Positions 1-6,273 of a DNA stretch of 12,567 bases are shown here, in pieces. The notes below the pieces were generated by a model that was not told the DNA's origin, did no database searches, and saw only the letters and a program-made list of their open reading frames with translations. Made by a program: the position numbers and the translations under genes. Origin of the DNA: Nocardioidaceae bacterium (GTDB taxonomy: Bacteria; Actinomycetota; Actinomycetes; Propionibacteriales; Nocardioidaceae); NCBI GenBank assembly GCA_013696365.1, contig JACCYS010000255.1, forward strand, positions 1 through 12,567. The letters run 5' to 3'. The stretch's first letter is position 1; every line of letters begins with the position of its first letter.

Positions 1-1427
1 AGCTCACCCCGCGGCGGGATGGCGCTCTCGGCCCAGGCCGGGTTGCCCTCACTGCCGCGACGGTCGCCGTAGGCGGCGATCATGCCGAAGCCGTGGGTAT
101 AGACGGTGTGGTCGTTGGTCCAGTTGCGCTGCGACGGGCTAAGACCGGTGAGGTCAATCTCGCGGGCAGCAACCACCACATCTTGCGGGAATTCCGAGTC
201 GTCGAAGGTGTAGCGGTCGACGTCTAGCGAGGGCGGCACGCTGTAGAACCCACGCACCTGCTGCAGCTGTTCGAACGCAGGCGACACCAGCGTTGGGTCC
301 AGCAGCCGAGTGTTGGGCAACGCCTCTGCCCCACCGAGCTCCTTGGCCTCTACCGACGTCGTTGCGTCAAAGCTGGTCGGCTCAACGTCGGCGATGTCGT
401 AGGCACTGCGGGTCGAGTCGATGTTGTTGGAGATGAACGCGCTCTCCTTGTCGGCCTCCGACGGCCCCACCTCGAAGGTCTGCATGATCGCCGGCCACAC
501 CCCCGACAGCAGCACCGACGACAGCACCAACAGACCCAGGCCGATGCCCGGCAGCAGCCAGGAGCGGCGCCACGCGTTGACGAACAACAGCACTGCGCAG
601 ATCACCGCGATGACGATCAGGATGTTTTTCGCCGGGATCCGCGCGTTCGCGTCGGTGAAGTGCACCCCGTCGAACAGGTTGCCGCTGGCGAAGGCGAAGC
701 TGAAACGGTCGAGGTAGTAGGCCCATGCCTTCAGCAGCACGAACAGCCCCACCAAGATCGACAGATGCGTCTGCGCCTGCCCGGTGAGGCGGTCCCGGCG
801 GGCTTGCAGGTCGATCGCCCCGTAGAGGTAGTGCGTGACAGCCGCAGCGATGATGCTGACCGTGAGCAGCGCGAAGCCGAACGAGGTGACGAACCGCAGC
901 CACGGGTAGTCGAAGATGAAGAAGCCTACGTCGGTGTTCGAAAAATACGTGTCTTCGGCGTTGAAGTCGCCGCCGTTGCGCCACAGCAGGAACGTCTTCC
1001 ACTGTCCGGCGGTCGCACTGCCCGCCACCACACCCAGCAACAGGCCGACCGCAAGCAGGCTGCGCCCAAGCACCGGCTCGAGCGCCGTTCGATAACGCTC
1101 CAGCGAGTCGTTGCGCCGAGCAGCAACCCGCACCAGCGGCCGCTGCCGGTACGCGAGCGCGATGTTGAGCATGGCGGCGCCGGCCAGCAACACCGCCCCG
1201 GCGGCGAACAGGCCGACCCGGGTCAACACCATCGTATTGAACACCGACGTGTAGTCGACCGAGGAGAACCAGAGCCGGTCGCTCCACAGCCCGGTGAACA
1301 CCGCAAGGGCCAACAGCAGCGCCCCCAGCGTCACCAGCGTCGGCAGCAACGCAGACGGCTTCGGGGCCGGCGCCCCTGTCGCGGCGGTCGATCCGGTCCC
1401 GGGCCCGGCGCCTTCTTGCTCGCTCAC
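1..1427 (-). CDS. UPF0182 family multipass membrane protein, 3' end cut by window edge
   Basis: The reverse strand is open from a GTG at 1427 to the left edge, giving 475 codons of a larger protein (family members are usually about 900-1000 residues). After a short Ala/Pro/Gly-rich N-terminus there are about seven hydrophobic segments, near residues 25-48, 66-93, 121-141, 176-203, 220-238, 267-284 and 288-312. A large polar region then begins, with family-typical stretches such as ESAFISNNIDSTRSAY, RLLDP, QQVRGFY and THGFG. This layout, a seven-helix N-terminus plus a big extracytoplasmic domain, is that of the UPF0182 family (relative of M. tuberculosis Rv3193c), whose function is unknown. 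The start has GGAGAG just upstream. It lies 22 nt after the PPA1309-family gene and is the last visible gene of a five-gene minus-strand operon. The family call is firm; no biochemical role can be given. Confidence 0.93.
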   Translation of the reverse strand, partial: MSEQEGAGPGTGSTAATGAPAPKPSALLPTLVTLGALLLALAVFTGLWSDRLWFSSVDYTSVFNTMVLTRVGLFAAGAVLLAGAAMLNIALAYRQRPLVRVAARRNDSLERYRTALEPVLGRSLLAVGLLLGVVAGSATAGQWKTFLLWRNGGDFNAEDTYFSNTDVGFFIFDYPWLRFVTSFGFALLTVSIIAAAVTHYLYGAIDLQARRDRLTGQAQTHLSILVGLFVLLKAWAYYLDRFSFAFASGNLFDGVHFTDANARIPAKNILIVIAVICAVLLFVNAWRRSWLLPGIGLGLLVLSSVLLSGVWPAIMQTFEVGPSEADKESAFISNNIDSTRSAYDIADVEPTSFDATTSVEAKELGGAEALPNTRLLDPTLVSPAFEQLQQVRGFYSVPPSLDVDRYTFDDSEFPQDVVVAAREIDLTGLSPSQRNWTNDHTVYTHGFGMIAAYGDRRGSEGNPAWAESAIPPRGE

Positions 1428-1449
1428 GTCTCTCCAGTCACGGTTGAAC

Positions 1450-1986
1450 TCAGCTGCTGGTCAGGGTTTCGGTGATCATCGCCACCAACCCCGGCACGAG
1501 GTCGACGCCCTCAAGCAGGTCGCCATCCTCGTGCCCACGGATTCGCAGCGTGCAGTGTGCCTGACCGCCGCGCAGTGCGGCTGCCACGATCCGCACCTCA
1601 TTGCGGTCCGGATGCTCAGAAGCGTACGTGCGCATCTCGGCGGGGTCGGTGGGCATGTCTGTCTCGGCCGACGGCGGCAGCACCACCCGCTCGATCGCCG
1701 CCGCACAGCCGTCCACCTCTGCCGGCCACTCGATGCCCGACAGCAGGTCTTCCAGGCTCCGGTCCGGAGGCAGTGGGTCCTGCTCGACCGCGGTCAGCGC
1801 ATCGGGTGGCTGACCGTCGGCGCCGTCTGCAGGTCCCAGGCTGCCGGCCAGCGATGGTTGCTGCTCGAGCAGGCTGCGCGTCTCCACCAGCGCGTACAGC
1901 CGAGCCGGCTGGTCCCACCCGTCCGCCGCGAGCGCGGCGTCGATCTCAAGCACGGCCCGCCGCAGCCCAGACTCGCTCACCCGCAT
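1450..1986 (-). CDS. PPA1309 family protein (178 aa, unknown function)
   Basis: The protein is soluble, acidic and 178 residues long, with no signal peptide or membrane segment. It resembles the actinobacterial PPA1309 family: a start like RVSESGLRRAVLEID, a helical region with DQPARLYALVET, a low-complexity acidic middle, then LPPSAETDMP and EVRIVAAALRGG near the C-terminus. Its function is unknown. The ATG at 1986 overlaps the end of the upstream protease gene by 10 nt and has GGAGGT six bases before it. An in-frame GTG at 1980 forms a GTGA overlap with the protease stop and is a weaker alternative. The overlap implies translational coupling, so the protein is probably made together with the Lon-like protease before it and the UPF0182 protein after it. 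The family name is from memory of its sequence pattern. Confidence 0.87.
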   Translation of the reverse strand: MRVSESGLRRAVLEIDAALAADGWDQPARLYALVETRSLLEQQPSLAGSLGPADGADGQPPDALTAVEQDPLPPDRSLEDLLSGIEWPAEVDGCAAAIERVVLPPSAETDMPTDPAEMRTYASEHPDRNEVRIVAAALRGGQAHCTLRIRGHEDGDLLEGVDLVPGLVAMITETLTSS

Positions 1987-3056
1987 GTCGGCACCTCCGC
2001 CGCCGAGTCGTCGGCAAGCGCCTCCAGCGACTTCACCGCACTGCCTAGATCCTCGACCCGGACAAGGGTGATGTCCCCGGGCGAGACGTCAGCACCCAGC
2101 GCCTCGGTGCAGTTCGCCGCAGGCACCAAGAAGATGCTTGCTCCTGCTTCGGCGGCGCCGACCACCTTTTGCTGGACGCCGCCGATCGGCCCGACCACAC
2201 CGTCCGCCGACACCTCACCGGTGCCCGCCACCGAGATGCCTCCGGTGAGCGCTCCCGGAGTCAACTCGTCATAGATCGCCAACGCAAAGATGGTGCCCGC
2301 ACTCGGTCCGCCGATGCCACCTGACAAGGTGATCTGCACGTCGATGGGGAGGTCATAAGCCACCCCGGGGCTGATGCCTACCGCAGGGAACCGCTTGCCG
2401 GTCTCAGGGTTCTCCAGCCCCGTCGTCGCCAGCCGTACCCGCTGCTGTTGGTCACCGCGCCTGATCGTCAACTGCACCGTGTCCCCGATGGATCGGTCCC
2501 GGATCGCCGCGACTGTGTCCGCCGCCGTCGCCGTACGGGTGCCGTCCACGCCCACGATGACGTCGTTCACCTTCAGCACCCCGTCGGCGGGCGCGCCATC
2601 GCTGACTGCCGCCACCACGGCATGCTCGGTGACGTCCTCGCCCAGCAACCGCAGCGCAGCCGCCGCGGCGACGTCTTGGGAGTCGGCCATCTGGGTGGCC
2701 GACTCCTGCTCGGACTCCGCTGCGCTTTTGCTCGGCGGATAGATGGCGTCGCGCGGGATGACCGCCTCGTCGTTGGCGATCCAGGCGCGAACCACCTCGG
2801 CGATCCCCACCGAGTCGCCGGGCGACGTCACCGACACTGTGGTGAGCCGCAGCGAACCTTCGGTGGGATAGGTCTTGCGCCCGTCGATCGAGATAACCTG
2901 CTTGCCCGCACCCATCGCCAGCACGTCCCGGGTGGGACCCGGCCGCATCGTCACGTACGGCACGGGCAGCAGCACGGCGACGGCAACCACCGCGATCAAC
3001 AGGACAGAGGCGACCGCTACGACGGCGTTGCGCTTGCTCACCGGGCTCGCCCTCAC
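1977..3056 (-). CDS. Membrane-anchored Lon-like serine protease with PDZ domain (YlbL/Rv3194c type)
   Basis: The 359-residue protein has an N-terminal membrane anchor (about residues 10-32) followed by VPYVTMRPGPT, the usual start of the YlbL-type extracytoplasmic part. A PDZ domain lies around 140-212 (DGAPADGVLKVNDVIVGVDG). The C-terminal domain is Lon-like, with the catalytic serine in GGPSAG (S252) and the lysine in GGVQQKVVGA (K297). The 45-residue spacing fits a Ser-Lys dyad. The enzyme is expected to cut membrane or extracytoplasmic substrates; they are not known from this sequence. The GTG start at 3056 overlaps the stop of the preceding small membrane gene as GTGA, and a second in-frame GTG at 3041 is possible. 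Its close packing with the UPF0182 membrane protein suggests a shared envelope function (inference). Confidence 0.95.
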   Translation of the reverse strand: MRASPVSKRNAVVAVASVLLIAVVAVAVLLPVPYVTMRPGPTRDVLAMGAGKQVISIDGRKTYPTEGSLRLTTVSVTSPGDSVGIAEVVRAWIANDEAVIPRDAIYPPSKSAAESEQESATQMADSQDVAAAAALRLLGEDVTEHAVVAAVSDGAPADGVLKVNDVIVGVDGTRTATAADTVAAIRDRSIGDTVQLTIRRGDQQQRVRLATTGLENPETGKRFPAVGISPGVAYDLPIDVQITLSGGIGGPSAGTIFALAIYDELTPGALTGGISVAGTGEVSADGVVGPIGGVQQKVVGAAEAGASIFLVPAANCTEALGADVSPGDITLVRVEDLGSAVKSLEALADDSAAEVPTCG

Positions 3057-3331
3057 CGGGGCGGGGCGTCGACCGGCTTCGTCCGCGCCGACTTGCGGAC
3101 AACCACCCCCGTGCCCAGTTCCACCGGCTGCCGCGACACGTACCGCGCCCGGGTCGAGACCGGTTTGGCCAAAGCGGCGCCGATGCGGGCCCGTGCGGTG
3201 GCGTCGTCTCGCGGTGAGGTGCGCTGCTCGTGCTCACCGTCGAGCCGGGCCTTGCGGCCCGTCCACGTCGCGTATGCCATCGCCAGCACGGTCGCCACAC
3301 CCGCCGGGACCAGCCAGAACAGCACCTCCAT
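3053..3331 (-). CDS. Small single-helix membrane protein (92 aa), unknown function
   Basis: The reading frame begins at ATG 3331 and gives 92 residues. A hydrophobic helix at about residues 3-24 is followed by WTGRKARLDGE and a basic, polar C-terminal tail. The shape suggests an N-terminal membrane anchor with a cytoplasmic tail. I do not recognise a named family, though similar short proteins are common beside actinobacterial YlbL-type proteases. The start is chosen because the ATG sits 7 nt after TACGCT, a good -10 for a leaderless mRNA. GGAGGG also lies there but is too close to this ATG; it would better serve the GTG at 3325. A longer in-frame start at 3424 overlaps moaE and is unlikely. 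The stop overlaps the protease start (GTGA), indicating coupling. Confidence 0.75.
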   Translation of the reverse strand: MEVLFWLVPAGVATVLAMAYATWTGRKARLDGEHEQRTSPRDDATARARIGAALAKPVSTRARYVSRQPVELGTGVVVRKSARTKPVDAPPR

Positions 3332-3338
3332 GCCCTCC

Positions 3339-3344
3339 AGCGTA
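3339..3344 (-). promoter_or_regulatory. Candidate -10 (TACGCT) for leaderless small membrane gene
   Basis: On the minus strand TACGCT is followed by 7 nt and then the ATG at 3331, which would place transcription start at or next to the start codon. No clear -35 is visible. If real, it gives the membrane protein/protease/PPA1309/UPF0182 genes a promoter independent of moaE. Confidence 0.4.
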
Positions 3345-3389
3345 GGTGGCGGGCGCAACAACGCGGCTCGCGACACGTGCCGGCCAGCC

Positions 3390-3854
3390 TCAGGGTGTGC
3401 CGACCCACTCGTCGTCGCCGTCACGGAACGTCTGATGTTTCCAGATCGGCACGGTCGCCTTGAGCTCGTCGATCAGGGCGCGGCACGCGGTGAACGCACC
3501 GTCTCGGTGCGCTGTCGCCACAGCCACCACCACCGCCAGATCACCCACCGACAGCTCGCCGACGCGGTGCACCGCCGCCACAGCAGATGCGTCGAACCGC
3601 TCCGCCACGTCCGTCGCCACCTCACGCAGCCGAGCAAGCGCCGTCGGGTGCGCCGAGTAGCCCAGCGCCGCGACGTCCCTGCCGTGGTCGTGATCGCGGA
3701 CAGTGCCCACAAACAAGCAGATGCCACCGGTCGCCGCGCCGACCACCGATGCCTGCACCGCCGCGACGTCCAGCGGCTCCGCGGTGATCTCCAGCAGTCG
3801 CACTGGGTCGGCCGGTGCGGCCGCGGCCGCCGGGGGGTCGACAGGCACGCTCAT
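3390..3854 (-). CDS. moaE: Molybdopterin synthase catalytic subunit MoaE
   Basis: The 154-residue protein matches the large subunit of molybdopterin synthase, which transfers sulfur from the MoaD thiocarboxylate to cyclic pyranopterin monophosphate in molybdenum cofactor synthesis in the cytoplasm. Visible family motifs are FVGTVRDHD (R53), TAHRDGAF (H117, R118) and KATVPIWKHQTF, whose lysines K132 and K139 correspond to the two active-site lysines of E. coli MoaE. The length is normal after an Ala/Pro-rich N-terminal extension. The ATG at 3854 lies 7 nt after a TAGGCT -10 and has no good ribosome binding site, suggesting a leaderless mRNA. It stands alone: no moaD or other molybdenum cofactor gene is in the window. 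It is the first gene of the minus-strand cluster and is separated from the next by 58 nt. Confidence 0.95.
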   Translation of the reverse strand: MSVPVDPPAAAAAPADPVRLLEITAEPLDVAAVQASVVGAATGGICLFVGTVRDHDHGRDVAALGYSAHPTALARLREVATDVAERFDASAVAAVHRVGELSVGDLAVVVAVATAHRDGAFTACRALIDELKATVPIWKHQTFRDGDDEWVGTP

Positions 3855-3861
3855 GAGGCGC

Positions 3862-3867
3862 AGCCTA
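3862..3867 (-). promoter_or_regulatory. Candidate -10 (TAGGCT) for leaderless moaE
   Basis: TAGGCT on the minus strand ends 7 nt before the moaE ATG at 3854. It sits 4 nt from the opposing -10 of the divergent zincin gene, so the two promoters share a 29-bp intergenic space. No convincing -35 was seen. Confidence 0.5.
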
Positions 3868-3871
3868 CGAG

Positions 3872-3877
3872 TACGTT
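3872..3877 (+). promoter_or_regulatory. Candidate -10 (TACGTT) for leaderless DUF2342 gene
   Basis: TACGTT is followed by exactly 6 nt (GGAGGC) and the ATG at 3884. The GGAGG is only one base from the ATG, too close to work as a normal ribosome binding site, which favours a leaderless transcript beginning at the ATG. The same hexamer and spacing recur before the gene starting at 5864. Confidence 0.55.
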
Positions 3878-3883
3878 GGAGGC

Positions 3884-5272
3884 ATGGCGACCGATCCCCC
3901 ACCCAACGACGGCGAGGACGAAACCCCCGACCCGTCTGGCCCGGTCAACCCCCTAGAGCACCTGATGGGCGCCCTGGGCGGTGGCGCGCCCGGCGCTGGC
4001 CCGTTCGGTTCCGGTGGTGCCGGCGGACTCGATCTGGCCGCCCTGTTCGGTCAGATGCAGCAATGGCTCTCCCCGCACGACGGCCCCGTCAACTGGAACC
4101 TCGCCGGCCAGACCGCGCGGCAGGTCGTGGCCCAGCACTCCGACCCCTCACCGGGAGCCAATCAGACCTCGGCGGTGCGTGACGCCGTCCGGCTGGCAGA
4201 CCTGTGGCTCGACGGTGCCACGGACATGCCGAGCGGGGTCGCGGTGTCCGTGGCCTGGAGTCGAGCGGAGTGGGTGGAGCAGACCCGCCCGGTCTGGGCG
4301 ACGGTGGTGGAGCCGGTCGCCGAGCACGTCGTTGCGGCGATGGGCCAGGCGATGCCGGCAGAGGTCAAGCAGATGGCCGGGCCGTTGGCCGGGCTGCTCG
4401 GCCAGGCCGGTGGCGCCATGTTCGGCCATCAGCTGGGTCAGGCACTGGGCGCGCTGGCCGGCGAGGTGCTCTCCGGATCGGACGTGGGTCTGCCGCTGGC
4501 CCCGGCCGGCACCGCGGCCATCCTGCCGGCCAACGTCGCCGCTTTCGGCGACGGGCTCGGCCAGGAGCCCCGCGATGTCCTGCTGTATGTCGCGCTGCGC
4601 GAGTGTGCGCACCAACGACTGTTCGTGCACGTGCCCTGGTTGCGCAGTCATCTGCTCGGAGCCGTCGAAGCGTACGCCCGCGGCACCCGGCTGGACCTGT
4701 CCGCGATCGAGGAAACCGTCCGCGGCATCGACCCCACCGACCCCGCAGCGCTGCAGGCGGCGTTGTCGGACGGCATGTTCGAGCCGACCAAGACGCCCGA
4801 GCAAGTGGCGGCGCTGACTCGCCTGGAAACGTTGCTTGCGCTGGTCGAGGGTTGGGTGGACGAGGTTGTGGCCCAAGCCACCAACGACCGGATGCCCAGC
4901 GCGGCGGCTCTGCGTGAAGCGGTGCGCCGTCGCCGGGCGAGCGGCGGACCCGCGGAGCAAACGTTCGCCTCGCTGGTCGGTCTCGAGCTACGGCCACGTC
5001 GGCTGCGGGACGCTGCCACGCTGTGGAGCGCCCTGCGTGACCGCGAGGGCGCCACGGCACGAGACCAGGTGTGGAGCCACCCCGACCTGCTGCCGTCAGC
5101 TGCCGATCTCGACGACCCGTTGGGATTCGCCCAGGGTGAGCGGGCCGAGGCCACCACGGGCGGCGGCGCTGTGTCACCCACGTCTGATGCGGACTTCGAC
5201 GCGGCTCTAAGGGATCTGCTGGACGACCCGGACAACGGACCCGAGGGGCCGTCGCAGAACACCTCAGGCTGA
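3884..5272 (+). CDS. Zinc-dependent metalloprotease-like protein, DUF2342 (zincin-like; Rv3195 type)
   Basis: The 462-residue protein belongs to the actinobacterial DUF2342/zincin-like family. After a Pro/Gly-rich N-terminus come a helical region with QARQVV-type amphipathic segments, the conserved GQMQQWLS and PVNWNLAGQTARQ stretches, a Gly/Ala-rich segment near 165-195 (PLAGLLGQAGGAMFGHQLGQ) and the putative metal site RECAHQRLFVHVPWL (E240, H243). The motif is ECAH rather than textbook HExxH, so catalysis is inferred from the family. The C-terminus is acidic and probably disordered. The ATG at 3884 is 6 nt after TACGTT, suggesting a leaderless mRNA. It is divergent from moaE and convergent with the YgjP-like peptidase, with 22 bp between stops. 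Its substrate is unknown. Confidence 0.9.
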   Translation: MATDPPPNDGEDETPDPSGPVNPLEHLMGALGGGAPGAGPFGSGGAGGLDLAALFGQMQQWLSPHDGPVNWNLAGQTARQVVAQHSDPSPGANQTSAVRDAVRLADLWLDGATDMPSGVAVSVAWSRAEWVEQTRPVWATVVEPVAEHVVAAMGQAMPAEVKQMAGPLAGLLGQAGGAMFGHQLGQALGALAGEVLSGSDVGLPLAPAGTAAILPANVAAFGDGLGQEPRDVLLYVALRECAHQRLFVHVPWLRSHLLGAVEAYARGTRLDLSAIEETVRGIDPTDPAALQAALSDGMFEPTKTPEQVAALTRLETLLALVEGWVDEVVAQATNDRMPSAAALREAVRRRRASGGPAEQTFASLVGLELRPRRLRDAATLWSALRDREGATARDQVWSHPDLLPSAADLDDPLGFAQGERAEATTGGGAVSPTSDADFDAALRDLLDDPDNGPEGPSQNTSG

Positions 5273-5294
5273 CGCAAGGCCGCGGCGGCACACC

Positions 5295-5864
5295 TCAGCT
5301 ACCGTCGTCGTCGTTCCAGTGCAGTCCCTTGGCATCGGAGACGCCGGCCAGATATCCACGAGCCCGCTCGCAGCGCGGGAAGCGGCTCACCAACTGCCAA
5401 AAGTCGCTTCCGTGTCCGGGCACGAGGAGATGCGCGAGCTCGTGCAACAACACGTAGTCGAGCACCCACGGCGGCATCCCCTGTAGCCGCCGCGACAGCC
5501 GGATCGCGCTGTCATCGACACTGCACGACCCCCACCGCGCATGCTGGTTGTCCACCCATCGCACCGACGCAGGCACCGCGCGACCGTCGAGATAGCGACG
5601 GCTCAACTCGGCTGCCCGGTGTTCGAGTCCTGCATCGGACGGTCTGCGCCGCACATCCCGCCGCTCGAGGCGCGTCACCATCCGCCTCACCCACTCCCGT
5701 TCCTCGGCCACGCTGAAGCGTGCCGGCATCAACACCACGACTGCATCACCGTCCCGATAAGCAGACACGGTGCGCCGCCGGCGACGGCTGCGACGTACCT
5801 CGACTCGCGGCGAGGCAGGCAACCCTGGGGCGGGCTGCCGAGACGACTGCCCGTGGTCCGGCAT
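5295..5864 (-). CDS. YgjP/SprT-like M48-type metallopeptidase (DUF45)
   Basis: The protein is 189 residues. A basic N-terminus (RRSRRRRR near 25-31) precedes a YgjP-like region with RWVDNQHARWGSCS (112-115 GSCS) and the zinc site VLLHELAHLLVPGHGSDFW. H141 and H145 of HELAH plus H151 are the expected metal ligands, with E142 catalytic. The family is predicted to be a metal-dependent hydrolase; its substrate is not established. The ATG at 5864 is preferred over the in-frame upstream GTG at 5885 because TACGTT lies exactly 6 nt before it and no ribosome binding site is present. The putative promoter overlaps two DnaA-box-like sequences. The gene faces the DUF2342 zincin, so two predicted metallopeptidases are convergent neighbours. 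Confidence 0.9.
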   Translation of the reverse strand: MPDHGQSSRQPAPGLPASPRVEVRRSRRRRRTVSAYRDGDAVVVLMPARFSVAEEREWVRRMVTRLERRDVRRRPSDAGLEHRAAELSRRYLDGRAVPASVRWVDNQHARWGSCSVDDSAIRLSRRLQGMPPWVLDYVLLHELAHLLVPGHGSDFWQLVSRFPRCERARGYLAGVSDAKGLHWNDDDGS

Positions 5865-5870
5865 GTGGCC

Positions 5871-5876
5871 AACGTA
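5871..5876 (-). promoter_or_regulatory. Candidate -10 (TACGTT) for leaderless YgjP-like gene
   Basis: TACGTT on the minus strand, then 6 nt (GGCCAC), then the ATG at 5864. The hexamer and spacing are identical to those before the gene at 3884. The -35 would fall inside the DnaA-box-like repeats around 5894-5900 (CTGTGG), which is weak. Confidence 0.55.
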
Positions 5877-5889
5877 TCGGTCCACATCC

Positions 5890-5909
5890 TATCCACAGGG
5901 TTATCCACA
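5890..5909 (+). promoter_or_regulatory. Two DnaA-box-like sequences in a divergent promoter region
   Basis: A perfect match to the DnaA box TTATCCACA lies at 5901-5909, and a one-mismatch copy CTATCCACA at 5890-5898. They are in direct orientation, 11 nt apart (one helical turn). They lie between the YgjP-like gene and the zinc-ribbon gene, across the likely -35 of the former. Whether DnaA binds here is not shown by the sequence. Confidence 0.5.
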
Positions 5910-5944
5910 GGGGTGGACATCTGTGCTGCCCGTGGGTGTGTGCG

Positions 5945-5950
5945 TAGAGT
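5945..5950 (+). promoter_or_regulatory. Candidate -10 (TAGAGT) for the zinc-ribbon gene
   Basis: TAGAGT lies about 58 nt upstream of the ATG at 6009. It would leave a leader of about 50 nt that carries the AAGGGG ribosome binding site. No clear -35 is seen at 17-18 nt. Confidence 0.3.
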
Positions 5951-6008
5951 GCAGACACCTGCGCAATCCACCTCGCCGGGGGACGGCGACGACGAAGGGG
6001 AAGCCGTC

Positions 6009-6167
6009 ATGTCGGAAACCTGGAGCGGTGAGTTTTACTGCGTCAAGTGCAAAGCCAAGCGGGAAGCCAGCGGCGAGGTCAAGGTCAGCGACAAGGGAAC
6101 AAAGATGGCCAAGGCCACCTGCCCGGTCTGCAGCACCAACCTCAACCGGATTCTCGGGAGGGCTTGA
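6009..6167 (+). CDS. DUF5679-type small zinc-ribbon protein (52 aa)
   Basis: The 52-residue protein has two cysteine pairs, FYCVKCKAK (C11, C14) and ATCPVCSTNL (C38, C41), forming a zinc ribbon with a lysine-rich loop between them. It matches the small DUF5679 proteins widespread in actinomycetes and found in this neighbourhood; their function is unknown. The basic surface would suit nucleic acid or ribosome binding, but that is a guess. The ATG at 6009 is preceded by AAGGGG eight bases upstream. The same frame is open further upstream, but earlier starts lack a ribosome binding site and would run into the divergent promoter and the YgjP-like gene. The next gene starts 106 nt downstream on the same strand. 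Confidence 0.88.
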   Translation: MSETWSGEFYCVKCKAKREASGEVKVSDKGTKMAKATCPVCSTNLNRILGRA

Positions 6168-6261
6168 CCGCTCTCTAGGCAGCCCGTCACACCCCCGGCA
6201 GAATGGGGCGCTTGGCGCACTTTGTGCTGTGGATGACGGCACCAGATGCTCGCCCTCGGTG

Positions 6262-6267
6262 CACTCT
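6262..6267 (+). promoter_or_regulatory. Weak candidate -10 (CACTCT) for the cyclodehydratase-like gene
   Basis: CACTCT then 6 nt (TTGGGC) then the ATG at 6274. The first base departs from TAnnnT, but the spacing is that of the other leaderless starts here, and the gene has no ribosome binding site. Confidence 0.3.
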
Positions 6268-6273
6268 TTGGGC

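Noticed and set aside
382..1287. 301-codon open frame on the minus strand inside the UPF0182 gene
   Set aside because: Its translation is Arg/Gly/His-rich low-complexity sequence, a high-GC shadow of the UPF0182 frame, which has clear membrane helices and family motifs.
2448..3956. 502-codon plus-strand frame across the protease, small membrane gene and moaE
   Set aside because: It is antisense to three well-supported genes and its translation is His/Arg/Asp-rich with no domain.
4148..4960. 270-codon minus-strand frame inside the DUF2342 gene
   Set aside because: It is a shadow frame rich in Arg, Gln and His with no family features, opposite a strongly supported gene.
5890..5909. Replication origin at the DnaA boxes
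   Set aside because: There are only two boxes, no AT-rich unwinding region, and no dnaA, dnaN or other origin genes nearby.
5770..6273. Upstream extension of the cyclodehydratase-like frame to 5770
   Set aside because: It overlaps the zinc-ribbon gene in another frame and the divergent promoter region; homologous sequence begins at the ATG at 6274.
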